Source: Undibacterium umbellatum
GTDB lineage: Bacteria; Pseudomonadota; Gammaproteobacteria; Burkholderiales; Burkholderiaceae_D
Reading direction: 5' to 3'
Length of the DNA stretch: 64,000 bases
NCBI RefSeq assembly: GCF_014284125.1
Contig: NZ_JACOFX010000002.1
Span: 186,001 to 250,000, forward strand
Part shown: one piece after another, positions 8,830 to 16,831 of the stretch
Layout: each line of letters begins with the position of its first letter
Position numbering within the stretch: the first letter of the stretch is position 1
Notes under the pieces: model-generated
The model's input: the letters and a program-made list of their open reading frames with translations, nothing else
Databases searched by the model: none
What the model was told of the DNA's origin: nothing
Program-made: the position numbers and the translations under genes

Positions 8830-8871
8830 AAAAAAAGAGGCCAGATTGCGAAATTCCCGCAATCTGGCCTC
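8830..8871 (-). terminator. Strong terminator of the hemP-bfd-tonB operon
   Basis: Perfect 14-bp stem GAGGCCAGATTGCG / CGCAATCTGGCCTC with a 7-base loop. Read on the minus strand it is followed by seven T residues. It lies 24 bases after the tonB stop codon. Confidence 0.88.
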
Positions 8872-8894
8872 TCCCGGGGGAGGGTTCTTTATTT

Positions 8895-9575
8895 TCAGCT
8901 ACTGAGAGAAAAGCTGATCGTCGCTGTGGCAATCACTGTCAGTGCTTTGCCATCTTCCAGGTAGGGTTTGAAAATTGCGCGCAATATCGCAATTCTGGCT
9001 GCTTCATCCAGGCGATTCGAGCCAGAGGATTTTTGGATGTCGACTTTTTCTGCCACGCCTTTTTCATTGACGAGTACCCGCAAGGTCACTTTGCCTTCTT
9101 CGCCCATGCGTTTTGACATAGGTGGGTAGTCGGCTTGTGGTGGACGCACATATTCAACTGCGCTGATTTGTTTTGGCGGCGCGATAACGGCAGGGGCATT
9201 GCTAGGTTCGAATTTGGCAACCAGCGGAGCGGGCTGAGGCGCAGGAGGTACAGGCGGTGCTGCCTGGGTAGTGATTTGATGCACTTCGGCCGGGATTTCT
9301 ACTACCGGCTTGATATGTGGCACCACGGGTGCCTGCAAGGTGCTCAGTTTTTTTGTGGGAATCGGTTTTGGTGGCGGTTCTGGTTTGACCTGCGGCGGTT
9401 CTATGAAGGTCATCATCACTTCTTTTGGCAGAATTTGCACTGCGTGTGTCAGCAAGCCATGTTCCAGCGCATAAAACAGAGCCAGATGCCCCAGCACGAT
9501 GCAGGCAAAAGAAAAGATCCTTGATTTGGGGGCGGTGAAATCCTGTGGTGCGTGTTGTAATGTGAGAGTGGACAT
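8895..9575 (-). CDS. tonB: TonB family energy-transducing protein
   Basis: 226 residues. One N-terminal membrane helix (RIFSFACIVLGHLALFYALE), a periplasmic Pro/Lys spacer (PPQVKPEPPPKPIPTKK, then PPVPPAPQPAPLV) and a C-terminal TonB domain (YVRPPQADYPPMSKRMGEEG, then VDIQKSSGSNRLDEAARIAI). It passes proton-motive energy from an ExbB-ExbD complex to outer-membrane iron/heme receptors. No exbB or exbD gene lies here, so those partners must be elsewhere. The start at 9575 (MSTLTLQH) is chosen because AGGT sits 5 bases upstream, inside the longer GTG-started frame. Last gene of the hemP operon, ended by a strong hairpin. Confidence 0.92.
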   Translation of the reverse strand: MSTLTLQHAPQDFTAPKSRIFSFACIVLGHLALFYALEHGLLTHAVQILPKEVMMTFIEPPQVKPEPPPKPIPTKKLSTLQAPVVPHIKPVVEIPAEVHQITTQAAPPVPPAPQPAPLVAKFEPSNAPAVIAPPKQISAVEYVRPPQADYPPMSKRMGEEGKVTLRVLVNEKGVAEKVDIQKSSGSNRLDEAARIAILRAIFKPYLEDGKALTVIATATISFSLSS

Positions 9576-9583
9576 GGTGAACC

Positions 9584-9823
9584 TCACGCTGTGACGGCGT
9601 TGGGTTGAAAGTGTAATTGTTGAATGAAATTCTGGAAGCCGGATGCATTACTGCTTTGTTCATCCATGCATTGGCGCATGATTTTGCGTGCACATCCCGC
9701 ACATTTGCCGCAGCAGGTGCCGACATCGAGTTGCTCGCGCAGTTCGGCCATCGTGCTGACGCCCATGGCAACAGCCTGATGAATTTTCTTTTCCGACACA
9801 TTATTGCAAACACATACAATCAT
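9584..9823 (-). CDS. bfd: Bacterioferritin-associated ferredoxin
   Basis: 79 residues. The [2Fe-2S] cluster cysteines are Cys4, Cys6, Cys38 and Cys41 (MIVCVCNNVSEKKI … GTCCGKCAGC), the Bfd/BFD-like arrangement. Bfd docks on bacterioferritin and delivers electrons that reduce stored Fe(III), so iron can leave under iron starvation. Its place in an operon behind a Fur box and hemP fits that use. The C-terminal 25 residues are extra compared with the 64-residue E. coli protein and show no motif. Eight bases separate its stop from the tonB start. Confidence 0.94.
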   Translation of the reverse strand: MIVCVCNNVSEKKIHQAVAMGVSTMAELREQLDVGTCCGKCAGCARKIMRQCMDEQSSNASGFQNFIQQLHFQPNAVTA

Positions 9824-9835
9824 GAATCACTCCAT

Positions 9836-10186
9836 TTATGCAGATTTTTTACCAGTGAAGGCCAATAGCCAGCCCAGTTTGCGCAGCTTGTTTTTTTGCG
9901 CAGATTTCTTTTCTACCAGACTGGCCCATTGCCCGGACAACTGCTGGCAGGTAGCTCTGAGTACAGGTGCCAGGTCCGGCAAATTCGCCAACACATTCAA
10001 GTGTCTTTCTATGACTGATGCCAGCCTGGTGCTGGCCTGTTCTGCTTCTTCTGGCGTAGCACTATTCGTGCTGTGGACTGTGTAATGCGACATCAGGTGC
10101 AAGACTGCGGAAACCAGCAGTTCAGGCTGCTTGGATGTAGCAGTCAAACCCGATAATTCTTCGTTCGTCAGCATCCCACCTGGCAT
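9836..10186 (-). CDS. Conserved-looking hypothetical protein in the iron operon
   Basis: 116 residues, mostly helical, cytosolic (no signal peptide). It starts MPGGMLTNEELSGLTATSKQ, has a His-containing helix (SAVLHLMSHYTVHSTNSATP) and ends in a basic, aromatic tail (NKLRKLGWLLAFTGKKSA). GGAG lies 8 bases before the ATG. It is tightly packed between hemP and bfd, with gaps of 27 and 12 bp, so it belongs to the Fur-controlled unit. No family recognised. Context suggests a part in heme or iron handling; this is inference. Confidence 0.8.
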   Translation of the reverse strand: MPGGMLTNEELSGLTATSKQPELLVSAVLHLMSHYTVHSTNSATPEEAEQASTRLASVIERHLNVLANLPDLAPVLRATCQQLSGQWASLVEKKSAQKNKLRKLGWLLAFTGKKSA

Positions 10187-10213
10187 ATCCAGTCTCCAAG
10201 AATGAGCAGCGTC

Positions 10214-10429
10214 TCAGGCTGTCAGTATCAACTTGTTCAGTTGTGTTATGCGCAGTCGATAAATCCGGCCCGCATGATCAATTTCCAATTCACGCTTTTG
10301 CTGCATCAAATCGCCGCTAGTAATACGGGGAATCTCTTTTGGCGTCTGATTCGTTGCTGCCGTCGCTCTTGCCGCTGCTGTTGAATTAGCCAGATCAGCG
10401 TGCTGGTGAATAGCATCATTTGTAGTCAT
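10214..10429 (-). CDS. hemP: Hemin uptake protein HemP
   Basis: 71 residues with the HemP/HmuP C-terminal signature RITSGDLMQQKRELEIDH … YRLRITQLNKLILTA. The family is a small cytosolic protein found next to heme transport genes; in Rhizobiales and Burkholderia it is needed for transcription of the heme receptor. The N-terminal 30 residues are Ala/Thr-rich and poorly conserved. AAGGT lies 5 bases before the ATG. First gene of the operon and directly downstream of a Fur-box-like sequence. No TonB-dependent heme receptor gene lies in this window. Confidence 0.93.
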   Translation of the reverse strand: MTTNDAIHQHADLANSTAAARATAATNQTPKEIPRITSGDLMQQKRELEIDHAGRIYRLRITQLNKLILTA

Positions 10430-10451
10430 ATTTTACCTTGCAAATCTAAAC

Positions 10452-10468
10452 GATAACAATTCTTATTT
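10452..10468 (-). promoter_or_regulatory. Fur box upstream of hemP
   Basis: GATAACAATTCTTATTT; on the minus strand AAATAAGAATTGTTATC, close to the Fur consensus GATAATGATAATCATTATC, 23 bases before the hemP start. Predicts repression of hemP-hyp-bfd-tonB in iron-replete cells. Confidence 0.65.
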
Positions 10469-10745
10469 AGATTATTGAATATTCAAACATCTTTGGCAAG
10501 TGTTTTTTGTTGATATTCATCAGTTCAAGCTTGATTGCTGCCTAGCTCGTTAAAGAGGCATATAAAAAAACGCAGGAAAATTGGCTTCAAAGCAATGCGC
10601 TTGGCGAATGCTTATTGCTTCTCTAAGCAGGGGGGAGTATTACTGAGCCGGATACTTGCCCATGTATTCCTGAATGGGAATGCATGGGCAAGTGTTTGAA
10701 GATAGTGGGGTATTAAGTGTATGCAGCAGAAAAAGCGGAAGTATA
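10469..10745. other. Intergenic region between hemP and psd with a long hairpin
   Basis: No coding frame is supported. It holds the hemP promoter at its left end and one long inverted repeat at 10654-10693 (listed separately). Confidence 0.5.
10654..10693 (-). terminator. Long hairpin downstream of psd
   Basis: ACTTGCCCATGTATTCC / GGGAATGCATGGGCAAGT form a stem of about 18 bp with one G-U pair and a 4-5 base loop, 53 bases after the psd stop codon. No U tract follows, so termination may be weak or the hairpin may protect the 3' end. Confidence 0.5.
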
Positions 10746-11597
10746 TTATTTAGCTGAATGCATTCCCATAGCCTCACCCATGCAGACGGCTTTGGCCGCT
10801 GTCCAGGCTGGATTGAAATCGATTGTGCCTTTAGGAAAGAGCATGACTACCGTAGAGCCAAGCAGGAATCTACCCATTTCTTCGCCCTTTTTCAGGATGA
10901 TTTGCTGGTTGTCGTAACGCCATTCACGCACTTCAGCGCTGCGCGGTGGATTGACTATGCCATGCCAGGTGGTGGCCATACTGCCGACGATGGTGGCACC
11001 CACCAGTGTCAATACGAAAGGTCCAGATGCAGATTCAAACACACAGACCACGCGCTCATTGCGGGCAAACAGGCCGGGCACACCGCGTGCGGTAGTTGGA
11101 TTGACCGAGAATAATGCTCCTGGCACATAGATCATGCGGGTCAACCTGCCGTCACAGGGCATATGAATGCGGTGATAATCGCGCGGGCTCAGATATAGCG
11201 TGGCAAAGCTGCCATCTTCAAATAATGATGCCAGTTGGCTATCGCCGCCTACCAGGGCGGTGGTGCTGTAGCTGTGTCCCTTGGCCTGGAAAATCTGGTC
11301 TTTTGCGATAGTTCCAAATTGACTGATGGCGCCGTCTACCGGGCTTATCAGATCGCTTTGGGCGAGCGGCCTGGCTCCTGCACGCAATGGACGGGTAAAA
11401 AATTCATTGAAACTGGCATAGCTGCTGATATCAGGATTGGCGGCTTCCTGCATATTGACTTGGTATTGATCAACAAACCAGCTTATCAGTCTGGTTGTGA
11501 GCTTACCCGCCCTGGCACTGGCAATTTTGCCAGCAAACACAGTCAGCGCCTGTTTAGGCATTAAGTATTGGGGCAGGACGGCAAGGCGATCAGACAC
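10746..11597 (-). CDS. psd: Phosphatidylserine decarboxylase proenzyme
   Basis: About 283 residues. Makes phosphatidylethanolamine from phosphatidylserine at the inner membrane. The self-cleavage site LGST is visible near the C-terminus (GRFLLGSTVVMLFPKG); cleavage at Gly-Ser yields the pyruvoyl alpha chain. Other conserved blocks are SPVDGAISQFG, YLSPRDYHRIHMPCDGRL and VNPTTARGVPGLFARNERV. The start is taken as GTG at 11597 because GAAGG lies 9 bases upstream; a TTG three codons earlier is too close to that site. Divergent from the HD-GYP gene. Confidence 0.95.
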   Translation of the reverse strand: MSDRLAVLPQYLMPKQALTVFAGKIASARAGKLTTRLISWFVDQYQVNMQEAANPDISSYASFNEFFTRPLRAGARPLAQSDLISPVDGAISQFGTIAKDQIFQAKGHSYSTTALVGGDSQLASLFEDGSFATLYLSPRDYHRIHMPCDGRLTRMIYVPGALFSVNPTTARGVPGLFARNERVVCVFESASGPFVLTLVGATIVGSMATTWHGIVNPPRSAEVREWRYDNQQIILKKGEEMGRFLLGSTVVMLFPKGTIDFNPAWTAAKAVCMGEAMGMHSAK

Positions 11598-11773
11598 GGT
11601 AGGCAACCTTCAAAATGTACAGGACAGGGATTATAACGTTGACAGAGCCAAAGACTGGATTTTCTGTATGGTGCTTGCTATCTGTCGCCAGAAAGTCTTT
11701 CCCCAAGGCTAAGGTTTTGCAAATGCCGGGGGCGTATGCTATCGTCAGAACATATATTTACTATTGCGTCCAC

Positions 11774-13078
11774 ATGTCTGATGATAGCCAGTTAATTGTG
11801 ATTGATCAGCTCCAGATCGGGATGTTCATTAAACTCGACCTGAGTTGGTTCGAACATTCTTTTCCAATGAACTCGTTCAAGATCACAAGCCAGCAACAAA
11901 TCGATGACCTGGTGGCGCTCAAGCTTAAACATGTACGCTATATTCCTTCCAAGTCCGACCCGGTAGCTGTCAAGTCAGTCAATAAACCGCAGTCTGCGCC
12001 TGTTGCAGCGCCTTCCGTGCCAGCAAAGCAGTTGCATGCCAGTATCATAGATGCCAAACGCGCCCGTTTTGAAAAATTGCAAAAACAACGGGATGAAATT
12101 GCCCGTTGTGAAGAAAAATTTGTCCTTGCTGCGAGTGTGGTCAAGAACATTAACCGACTGATTTTCTCCAAGCCCAAAGAAACCATCAAGGAGGCGGGTA
12201 AGCTGGTCGATAGCATGGCGGAAGTCCTGCTCAGTGGCAATGATACCGTCATGCACCTGATACAACAGGCGGCAGGCAATGAAGAACTGTATTTCCATAC
12301 CTTGAATGTGTCAGTACTGGCCATGATGCTGGCCAATGAAATGAAATGCAGCGATACCGAGATCAAGAAAATCGGCATTGCATCTCTTTTCCATGATCTG
12401 GGCAAGGTCAATGTGCCTGACCATATACTTTCCAAGACCGAGGCTTTGACCAGGCCAGAGCAAAACTTTTTTGAAATGCACCCGCAGTATGGTGTTGAGG
12501 TTGGCAAGAAGGCAGGGCTGCCACCTGCAGTGCTGGATGTGATTGCCCAGCACCATGAATTCATGGACGGTACGGGTTATCCTCGCAAACTGAAAGGGGA
12601 TGCGATTAGCATGCCTACGCGTATTGTGACCATCGCCAATGTGTACGATAATTTATGCAATCATATTGATACCAGGCAGTCCTTGACTCCGCATGAAGCT
12701 TTGTCAACCATGTATGCGCACAGGCGCACACAGTTTGATTCTGTCGTCATGGCTACCCTGGTCAGGAGTCTGGGGGTGTATCCGCCCGGCACTCTGGTCA
12801 GATTGTCGAATGAGGCAATTGGCCTGGTCATGAATGTGAATGTAGGCAAGCCTTTGCGTCCGCGTGTACTGGTGTATGACGCTGAGATTCCCAAGGAAGA
12901 TGCCATCATTCTGGATTTGGCCGAAGAGAGTAAGGAATTATCCATCAGCGGCAGCATACGGCCCGGTTTATTGCCCAGAGCAATTTTCAATTATCTGAAT
13001 CCGCGTAAAAGGGTCAATTACTATTTTGACTCCCAATCTAAGAAAACACAGGGCGGCCCTTTACCTGGCCAGAAATAG
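11774..13078 (+). CDS. HD-GYP domain cyclic-di-GMP phosphodiesterase (DUF3391 N-terminus)
   Basis: 434 residues. Residues 1-65 (VIDQLQIGMFIKLDLSWFEH … VRYIP) match the DUF3391 domain that precedes many HD-GYP proteins; a charged helical linker follows, then the HD-GYP domain from about 155. Metal-site residues are intact: His175, His207-Asp208 (SLFHDLGK), His236, His260-His261 and the DGTGYP motif at 265-270. HD-GYP enzymes hydrolyse c-di-GMP to pGpG or GMP. ATG 11774 is chosen; upstream in-frame codons to 11615 read as non-coding. The next gene, a PAS histidine kinase, begins 5 bases after the stop, so the two are co-transcribed and probably act in one pathway. Confidence 0.93.
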   Translation: MSDDSQLIVIDQLQIGMFIKLDLSWFEHSFPMNSFKITSQQQIDDLVALKLKHVRYIPSKSDPVAVKSVNKPQSAPVAAPSVPAKQLHASIIDAKRARFEKLQKQRDEIARCEEKFVLAASVVKNINRLIFSKPKETIKEAGKLVDSMAEVLLSGNDTVMHLIQQAAGNEELYFHTLNVSVLAMMLANEMKCSDTEIKKIGIASLFHDLGKVNVPDHILSKTEALTRPEQNFFEMHPQYGVEVGKKAGLPPAVLDVIAQHHEFMDGTGYPRKLKGDAISMPTRIVTIANVYDNLCNHIDTRQSLTPHEALSTMYAHRRTQFDSVVMATLVRSLGVYPPGTLVRLSNEAIGLVMNVNVGKPLRPRVLVYDAEIPKEDAIILDLAEESKELSISGSIRPGLLPRAIFNYLNPRKRVNYYFDSQSKKTQGGPLPGQK

Positions 13079-13083
13079 CAAAA

Positions 13084-15006
13084 ATGACCGATGCCGGCAT
13101 GCCACAGTCAACATCCGTTTTGTGTAATGGATTGCTGCGCCATATCATAGACCACAGTCGTGAAGCGATCCTAGTCGTGGATATGCAGCGCATGGAATTG
13201 GTGGATGCCAATCAACTGGCTTGCATGATGTTGGCTTACCCGCGCAGTGAGTTACTGGGCTTGCCCCTGGCAAATATAGAATGCTCCTTGCAGGATGTGT
13301 TCTTCTGGGAAGCCTTACGCGCAGATGCGCAGGCTGAAGGCCATGCCATTGCAGAAAGCGAATGGATTAGTCGCCATGGCGTCTCCTTCCCGGTGGAAAA
13401 ACGTGTTACCGCGTTTATTGGGAATGGGATAGATTTTTTTATTATCCATGCCGAAGATATTACCCACAGACGTGAACTGGTCGAAGGCCAGGTGCATCTG
13501 GTGGCACAATTGCAAAGCTCCCTGGACGCCACCGCCGAAGGCATACTGTCCATCGATTTGAACGGCAATGTGGTGAACATCAATCAGCGCTTTTCCAGTA
13601 TGTGGCAACTCAGTGACGAACTGCTGGCTGCCAGGGATGAGGCACAGATGTTTGCTCACATCAAGGACGCCTTGCAGGAAGCAGACAGTTTTTTTGCCAG
13701 TCTGGAAAAAATTCATGATGACCCGAACCTGGAAACTGAAGATCTCATGACCCTGAAAGACGGGCGCTATTTTATCTGCGTATCCAAACCGGAATTCATG
13801 CGCGACAGGCGCGTGGGGCGCGTCTTCAGTGTGCGTGATATCACGCAAATGAAAGAAGCAGAAGTGAGCCTGGTCGCTGCCAGGGATGCAGCCGAACAGG
13901 CGAGCAAAGAAAAATCACGCATGGTGGAAGCGCTGATGGTCAGTGAGTCACGTTTGCGCCGCCTGGTCAATTCCAGCCTGATCGGCATCATGCAAGGAAA
14001 CATGAGCGGCGTGCTGACGGAAGCTAATGATGTCTTGCTGCAACTGGCGGGCGTGCAAAGGCTGGAGTTTGCTGAATTTGGCATGAGCTGGCTGGACAGA
14101 ACCACAGAAGAAAGTCATGCAGCCCATCAAAATGCCATGGAAGAGTTACGCTCCCATGGACAAGCCAGACCTTATGAAGGTGAATTGATACGCAAAGATG
14201 GCGTACGCATTCCCGTCATGGTTGGGTTGGCGCAACTGGAGGGCTCTTTTTATGAATGGGTAGGTTTTGTGCTGGATTTAACCGAGCAACGCAAGGCTGA
14301 CCGTATCAAATCTGAATTCATTTCTGTTGTCAGTCATGAGTTGCGTACACCCCTGACTTCAATACGCGGTGCACTGGGTTTGCTGGAAAGCGGTGTTGCC
14401 GGCGAATTGACAGCCAAGACCATGCAACTCATCAAGGTTGCGCACAAGAATTGCCAGCGCCTGGGTGTCCTGGTCAATGACATTCTGGATATGGAGAAGC
14501 TGGCCTCCGGCAAAATGGTCATCAACATAGAGCGTTTCGACCTGGTTGCGGTGACCCGGCAGGCAATAGAAGCCAATGCTGGCTATGCCCAGGCTTTGAA
14601 CGTGCGTTACCGCATCGTTGATCATCCAGAAAACGCCTGGGCCATGGGCGATAATGTGCGTGTTATGCAGGTGTTTGCCAACTTGCTGTCAAATGCTGCC
14701 AAGTTCTCGCCCAGTGGGGCAGAAGTGCAAGTCAGGATTACCGATATCTCAGGCAGCTACAAGATAGAGGTCGAAGACCATGGGCAGGGTATACCTGAAG
14801 CTTTCAGGGAGCAGATTTTCAAGAAATTTGCCCAGGCAGATGGCACCAATACCAGGCAGCAGGGCGGCACCGGCCTGGGTTTGAATATCACCAAGACCTT
14901 TGTTGAAAAAATGGGTGGTGAAATAGGCTTCGAAACGGAAGAAGGTAAAGGCTGCACATTCTGGTTCACCTTGCTGGCATGCGCCCATCGCCGTCACGAC
15001 AGATAG
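13084..15006 (+). CDS. Multi-PAS sensor histidine kinase
   Basis: 640 residues, no membrane helices, so a cytosolic sensor. Three PAS-like domains (about 15-125, 140-260, 290-405) with a charged coiled coil at 255-290 are followed by HisKA ([18 protein letters not shown], phospho-acceptor His418) and HATPase (N box [12 protein letters not shown]1 DHGQGIP, G2 [12 protein letters not shown]). No receiver domain is attached and no response regulator adjoins; the neighbour is an HD-GYP phosphodiesterase. The PAS ligand is unknown. The N-terminal PAS '[25 protein letters not shown]' is typical of redox or small-molecule sensing. Five bases separate it from the upstream gene. Confidence 0.93.
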   Translation: MTDAGMPQSTSVLCNGLLRHIIDHSREAILVVDMQRMELVDANQLACMMLAYPRSELLGLPLANIECSLQDVFFWEALRADAQAEGHAIAESEWISRHGVSFPVEKRVTAFIGNGIDFFIIHAEDITHRRELVEGQVHLVAQLQSSLDATAEGILSIDLNGNVVNINQRFSSMWQLSDELLAARDEAQMFAHIKDALQEADSFFASLEKIHDDPNLETEDLMTLKDGRYFICVSKPEFMRDRRVGRVFSVRDITQMKEAEVSLVAARDAAEQASKEKSRMVEALMVSESRLRRLVNSSLIGIMQGNMSGVLTEANDVLLQLAGVQRLEFAEFGMSWLDRTTEESHAAHQNAMEELRSHGQARPYEGELIRKDGVRIPVMVGLAQLEGSFYEWVGFVLDLTEQRKADRIKSEFISVVSHELRTPLTSIRGALGLLESGVAGELTAKTMQLIKVAHKNCQRLGVLVNDILDMEKLASGKMVINIERFDLVAVTRQAIEANAGYAQALNVRYRIVDHPENAWAMGDNVRVMQVFANLLSNAAKFSPSGAEVQVRITDISGSYKIEVEDHGQGIPEAFREQIFKKFAQADGTNTRQQGGTGLGLNITKTFVEKMGGEIGFETEEGKGCTFWFTLLACAHRRHDR

Positions 15007-15081
15007 ACTTGACATTCTGAGTCCACACTAAAATTTTTGCCTGCAAGTTCACACGCCTGTTTGCTGTTAGTCCAGGCAAGG

Positions 15082-15108
15082 TTTTAACTAAGTGAATAGT
15101 AGTTAAAA
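15082..15108. promoter_or_regulatory. Inverted repeat upstream of ahpC
   Basis: TTTTAACTA-9 bases-TAGTTAAAA, a perfect 9-bp dyad 88 bases before the ahpC start. Position suits an activator or repressor site. The spacing does not match the tetra-ATAG/CTAT OxyR consensus cleanly, so the regulator is uncertain. Confidence 0.4.
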
Positions 15109-15195
15109 TCTATTGGATATTTAAAATTCATAGTGATATGCTTCTTGGCGTTGTGGACATATTGTTCACCTTGTTCTGTCAATCAGGAGAATTTA

Positions 15196-15744
15196 ATGAA
15201 AACTGTAGGTCAAAAACTCGACGCATTCAAAGTTCCAGCCGCCAAGCCAGGCTTCAATCATCATGAAGAAAACGGCGTATCCGCATTCGAGGACATCACC
15301 GAAGCTTCTTTCCCAGGCAAATGGAAAATCATTTATTTCTATCCGAAAGATTTCACTTTCGTATGCCCAACTGAAATCGTTGAATTTGCCAAACTCAATA
15401 ATGACTTTGCTGACCGTGACGCAATCTTGCTGGGTGGCTCTACAGATAACGAATTCTGCAAACTGGCATGGCGCCGTGAGCACAAAGATCTGGACAAACT
15501 GAACCACTATGCGTTCGGTGATGCAACAGGTTCTTTGGTAGACATGCTGGGTGTGCGTGATGTCAACGCAGGTGTTGCACTGCGCGCGACTTTCATCGTT
15601 GATCCTGACAATGTCATTCAGCACGTTTCTGTCAACAACCTGAACGTTGGCCGTAACCCTACAGAAATCCTGCGTATTTTGGATGGTCTGCAAACAGATG
15701 AACTGTGCCCATGCAACCGTACAGTAGGCGGCTCCACTCTGTAA
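15196..15744 (+). CDS. ahpC: Alkyl hydroperoxide reductase C (2-Cys peroxiredoxin)
   Basis: 182 residues. Peroxidatic Cys57 lies in KDFTFVCPTEIVEFA; the C-terminal DELCPCNRTVGGSTL holds resolving Cys171/Cys173. Reduces H2O2, organic peroxides and possibly peroxynitrite in the cytosol. This is the variant paired with AhpD rather than AhpF (the Mycobacterium-like AhpC subgroup): the C-terminal CPCN motif and the downstream ahpD agree. The start at 15196 has AGGAGA 6-7 bases upstream; the in-frame ATG at 15133 has none. Confidence 0.96.
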   Translation: MKTVGQKLDAFKVPAAKPGFNHHEENGVSAFEDITEASFPGKWKIIYFYPKDFTFVCPTEIVEFAKLNNDFADRDAILLGGSTDNEFCKLAWRREHKDLDKLNHYAFGDATGSLVDMLGVRDVNAGVALRATFIVDPDNVIQHVSVNNLNVGRNPTEILRILDGLQTDELCPCNRTVGGSTL

Positions 15745-15773
15745 TTCAGAGAGCCCAGTTGTAGATGTAAAAT

Positions 15774-15794
15774 AAACCCGCTACTGCGGGTTTT
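15774..15794 (+). terminator. Hairpin between ahpC and ahpD
   Basis: AAACCCGC-TACT-GCGGGTTT followed by T and A residues. It lies 30 bases after ahpC and 28 before ahpD. It is probably a partial terminator that makes ahpC more abundant than ahpD. Confidence 0.7.
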
Positions 15795-15821
15795 AAAACC
15801 ACTTTTTGATAGGTAAATACT

Positions 15822-16346
15822 ATGGAATTCTTGAATTTAATTAAAAGTCGTATCCCTGATTATGCCAAGGATATCCGTCTGAACATCGATGGCACGATCG
15901 CCCGCTCCAGCCTGGAAGGCAATGACGCGGTAGGCGTGGCACTGGCAGCAGCATTCGCTGCAAAAAGCACAGTGATCATTGAAGCCATCAAATCCAGTGG
16001 CGCAATCACGCCAGAAGAGATCAATGCAGCGCTGACAGCAGCGGCTTTGATGGGCATGAATAATGTTTGGTACCCGTATGTGGAAATGGCCGACGATGCC
16101 GACCTGAAAACCCAGGCTGCCCAATTGCGCATGAATGCCTATGCGACCAATGGCGGTGTTGATAAGCGCCGTTTCGAGATGTACGCCTTGTCTGCTTCCA
16201 TCATCGGTAAATGCCATTTCTGTGTGAAATCACATTTTGAGTTGTTGAAGAAGGAAGGCATGTCAGCCACGCAGTTGCGCGATGTGGGCAGGATTGCAGC
16301 TGTTGTGAATGCTGCAGCGCAGGTTATTTCTGCTGAGACTGTGTAA
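15822..16346 (+). CDS. ahpD: Alkyl hydroperoxide reductase AhpD
   Basis: 174 residues. The active-site motif is at Cys131-x-x-Cys134 with His138 (IIGKCHFCVKSHFELLKKEG), the AhpD/carboxymuconolactone-decarboxylase-fold arrangement. AhpD serves as the disulfide reductant (with lipoamide/dihydrolipoamide in mycobacteria) that recycles AhpC. Length and N-terminal 'MEFLNLIKSRIPDYAKDIRL' match typical AhpD. AGGT lies 7 bases before the ATG. Co-oriented with ahpC and separated by a weak terminator. The next 480 bases carry repeats, not genes. Confidence 0.95.
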   Translation: MEFLNLIKSRIPDYAKDIRLNIDGTIARSSLEGNDAVGVALAAAFAAKSTVIIEAIKSSGAITPEEINAALTAAALMGMNNVWYPYVEMADDADLKTQAAQLRMNAYATNGGVDKRRFEMYALSASIIGKCHFCVKSHFELLKKEGMSATQLRDVGRIAAVVNAAAQVISAETV

Positions 16347-16617
16347 TCAATCTGGCTTGTGCTGCCCCTTCTCCTTCAAGGAGAAGATTGGGGGGAGGCG
16401 ATAAACCGTACTCAAATTATCGTCGCTCCTGCGCAGGCAGGAGGCTACCGGGCTGGCGCTCCAGCGTCGTTTGTTACATTGCCGTACTTTGATTAAAATG
16501 ATTGCCCTTCGTGGATACAAGCCGGGTCTCGGCCCGGTAGCCGAAATACTTTCTTTGCGTCGCCAAAGAACGTATTCAAAGAAAGGCGACCCAGGCATCG
16601 TCGCCCCTGCGGGGTTC

Positions 16618-16710
16618 CCATTTGTGCAGTACAAAAAATGGGAAAGTCCGAAAACTCGCTGCGCTCAAACATCGGCCTTTCTCTTTCCATTTTCTGTACT
16701 GCACAAATGG
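16618..16710. repeat. Long inverted repeat of about 28 bp
   Basis: Arm 16618-16646 (CCATTTGTGCAGTACA then AAAAATGGGAAAG) and arm 16683-16710 are inverse complements with about two differences, around a 36-base centre (TCCGAAAACTCGCTGCGCTC onward). As RNA it would make a long stem-loop. The centre with 'AACTCGCTGCGCTCAAACA' resembles a dispersed repeat seen in Oxalobacteraceae/Burkholderiales intergenic DNA (from memory, not checked). Confidence 0.65.
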
Positions 16711-16765
16711 CGTCGACACATGGGAAATGCAAAAGTCAAAGGCAACCGCAACCTCAAAGTCAAAC

Positions 16766-16797
16766 GCAACAGCAACAGCAACAGCAACAGCAACAAC
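16766..16797. repeat. CAACAG hexanucleotide tandem repeat
   Basis: About five copies of CAACAG (GCAACAGCAACAGCAACAGC onward), preceded by looser CAACCG/CAACCT copies from 16742. Lies 35 bases after the 3' end of the small membrane protein gene. It could vary in copy number between strains, though it is outside any credible gene. Confidence 0.7.
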
Positions 16798-16831
16798 CCC
16801 AGTTCAACCACATTTCAAATTACTACAATCC

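Larger units (their letters stand above)
16347..16831. other. Gene-free, repeat-rich stretch
   Basis: Open frames here are short, overlap each other on both strands and have no ribosome sites. The sequence holds a hairpin at 16368-16386 (CTTCTCCTT-C-AAGGAGAAG), a block of the type 'CTTTCTTTGCGTCGCCAAAG' that I recall as a widely repeated intergenic element in related genomes, a 28-bp inverted repeat and a CAACAG hexamer tract. Confidence 0.6.

Noticed and set aside
16618-16710. Inverted repeat considered as an insertion sequence end or CRISPR unit
   Set aside because: No transposase, no repeated spacer pattern and no target duplication visible.
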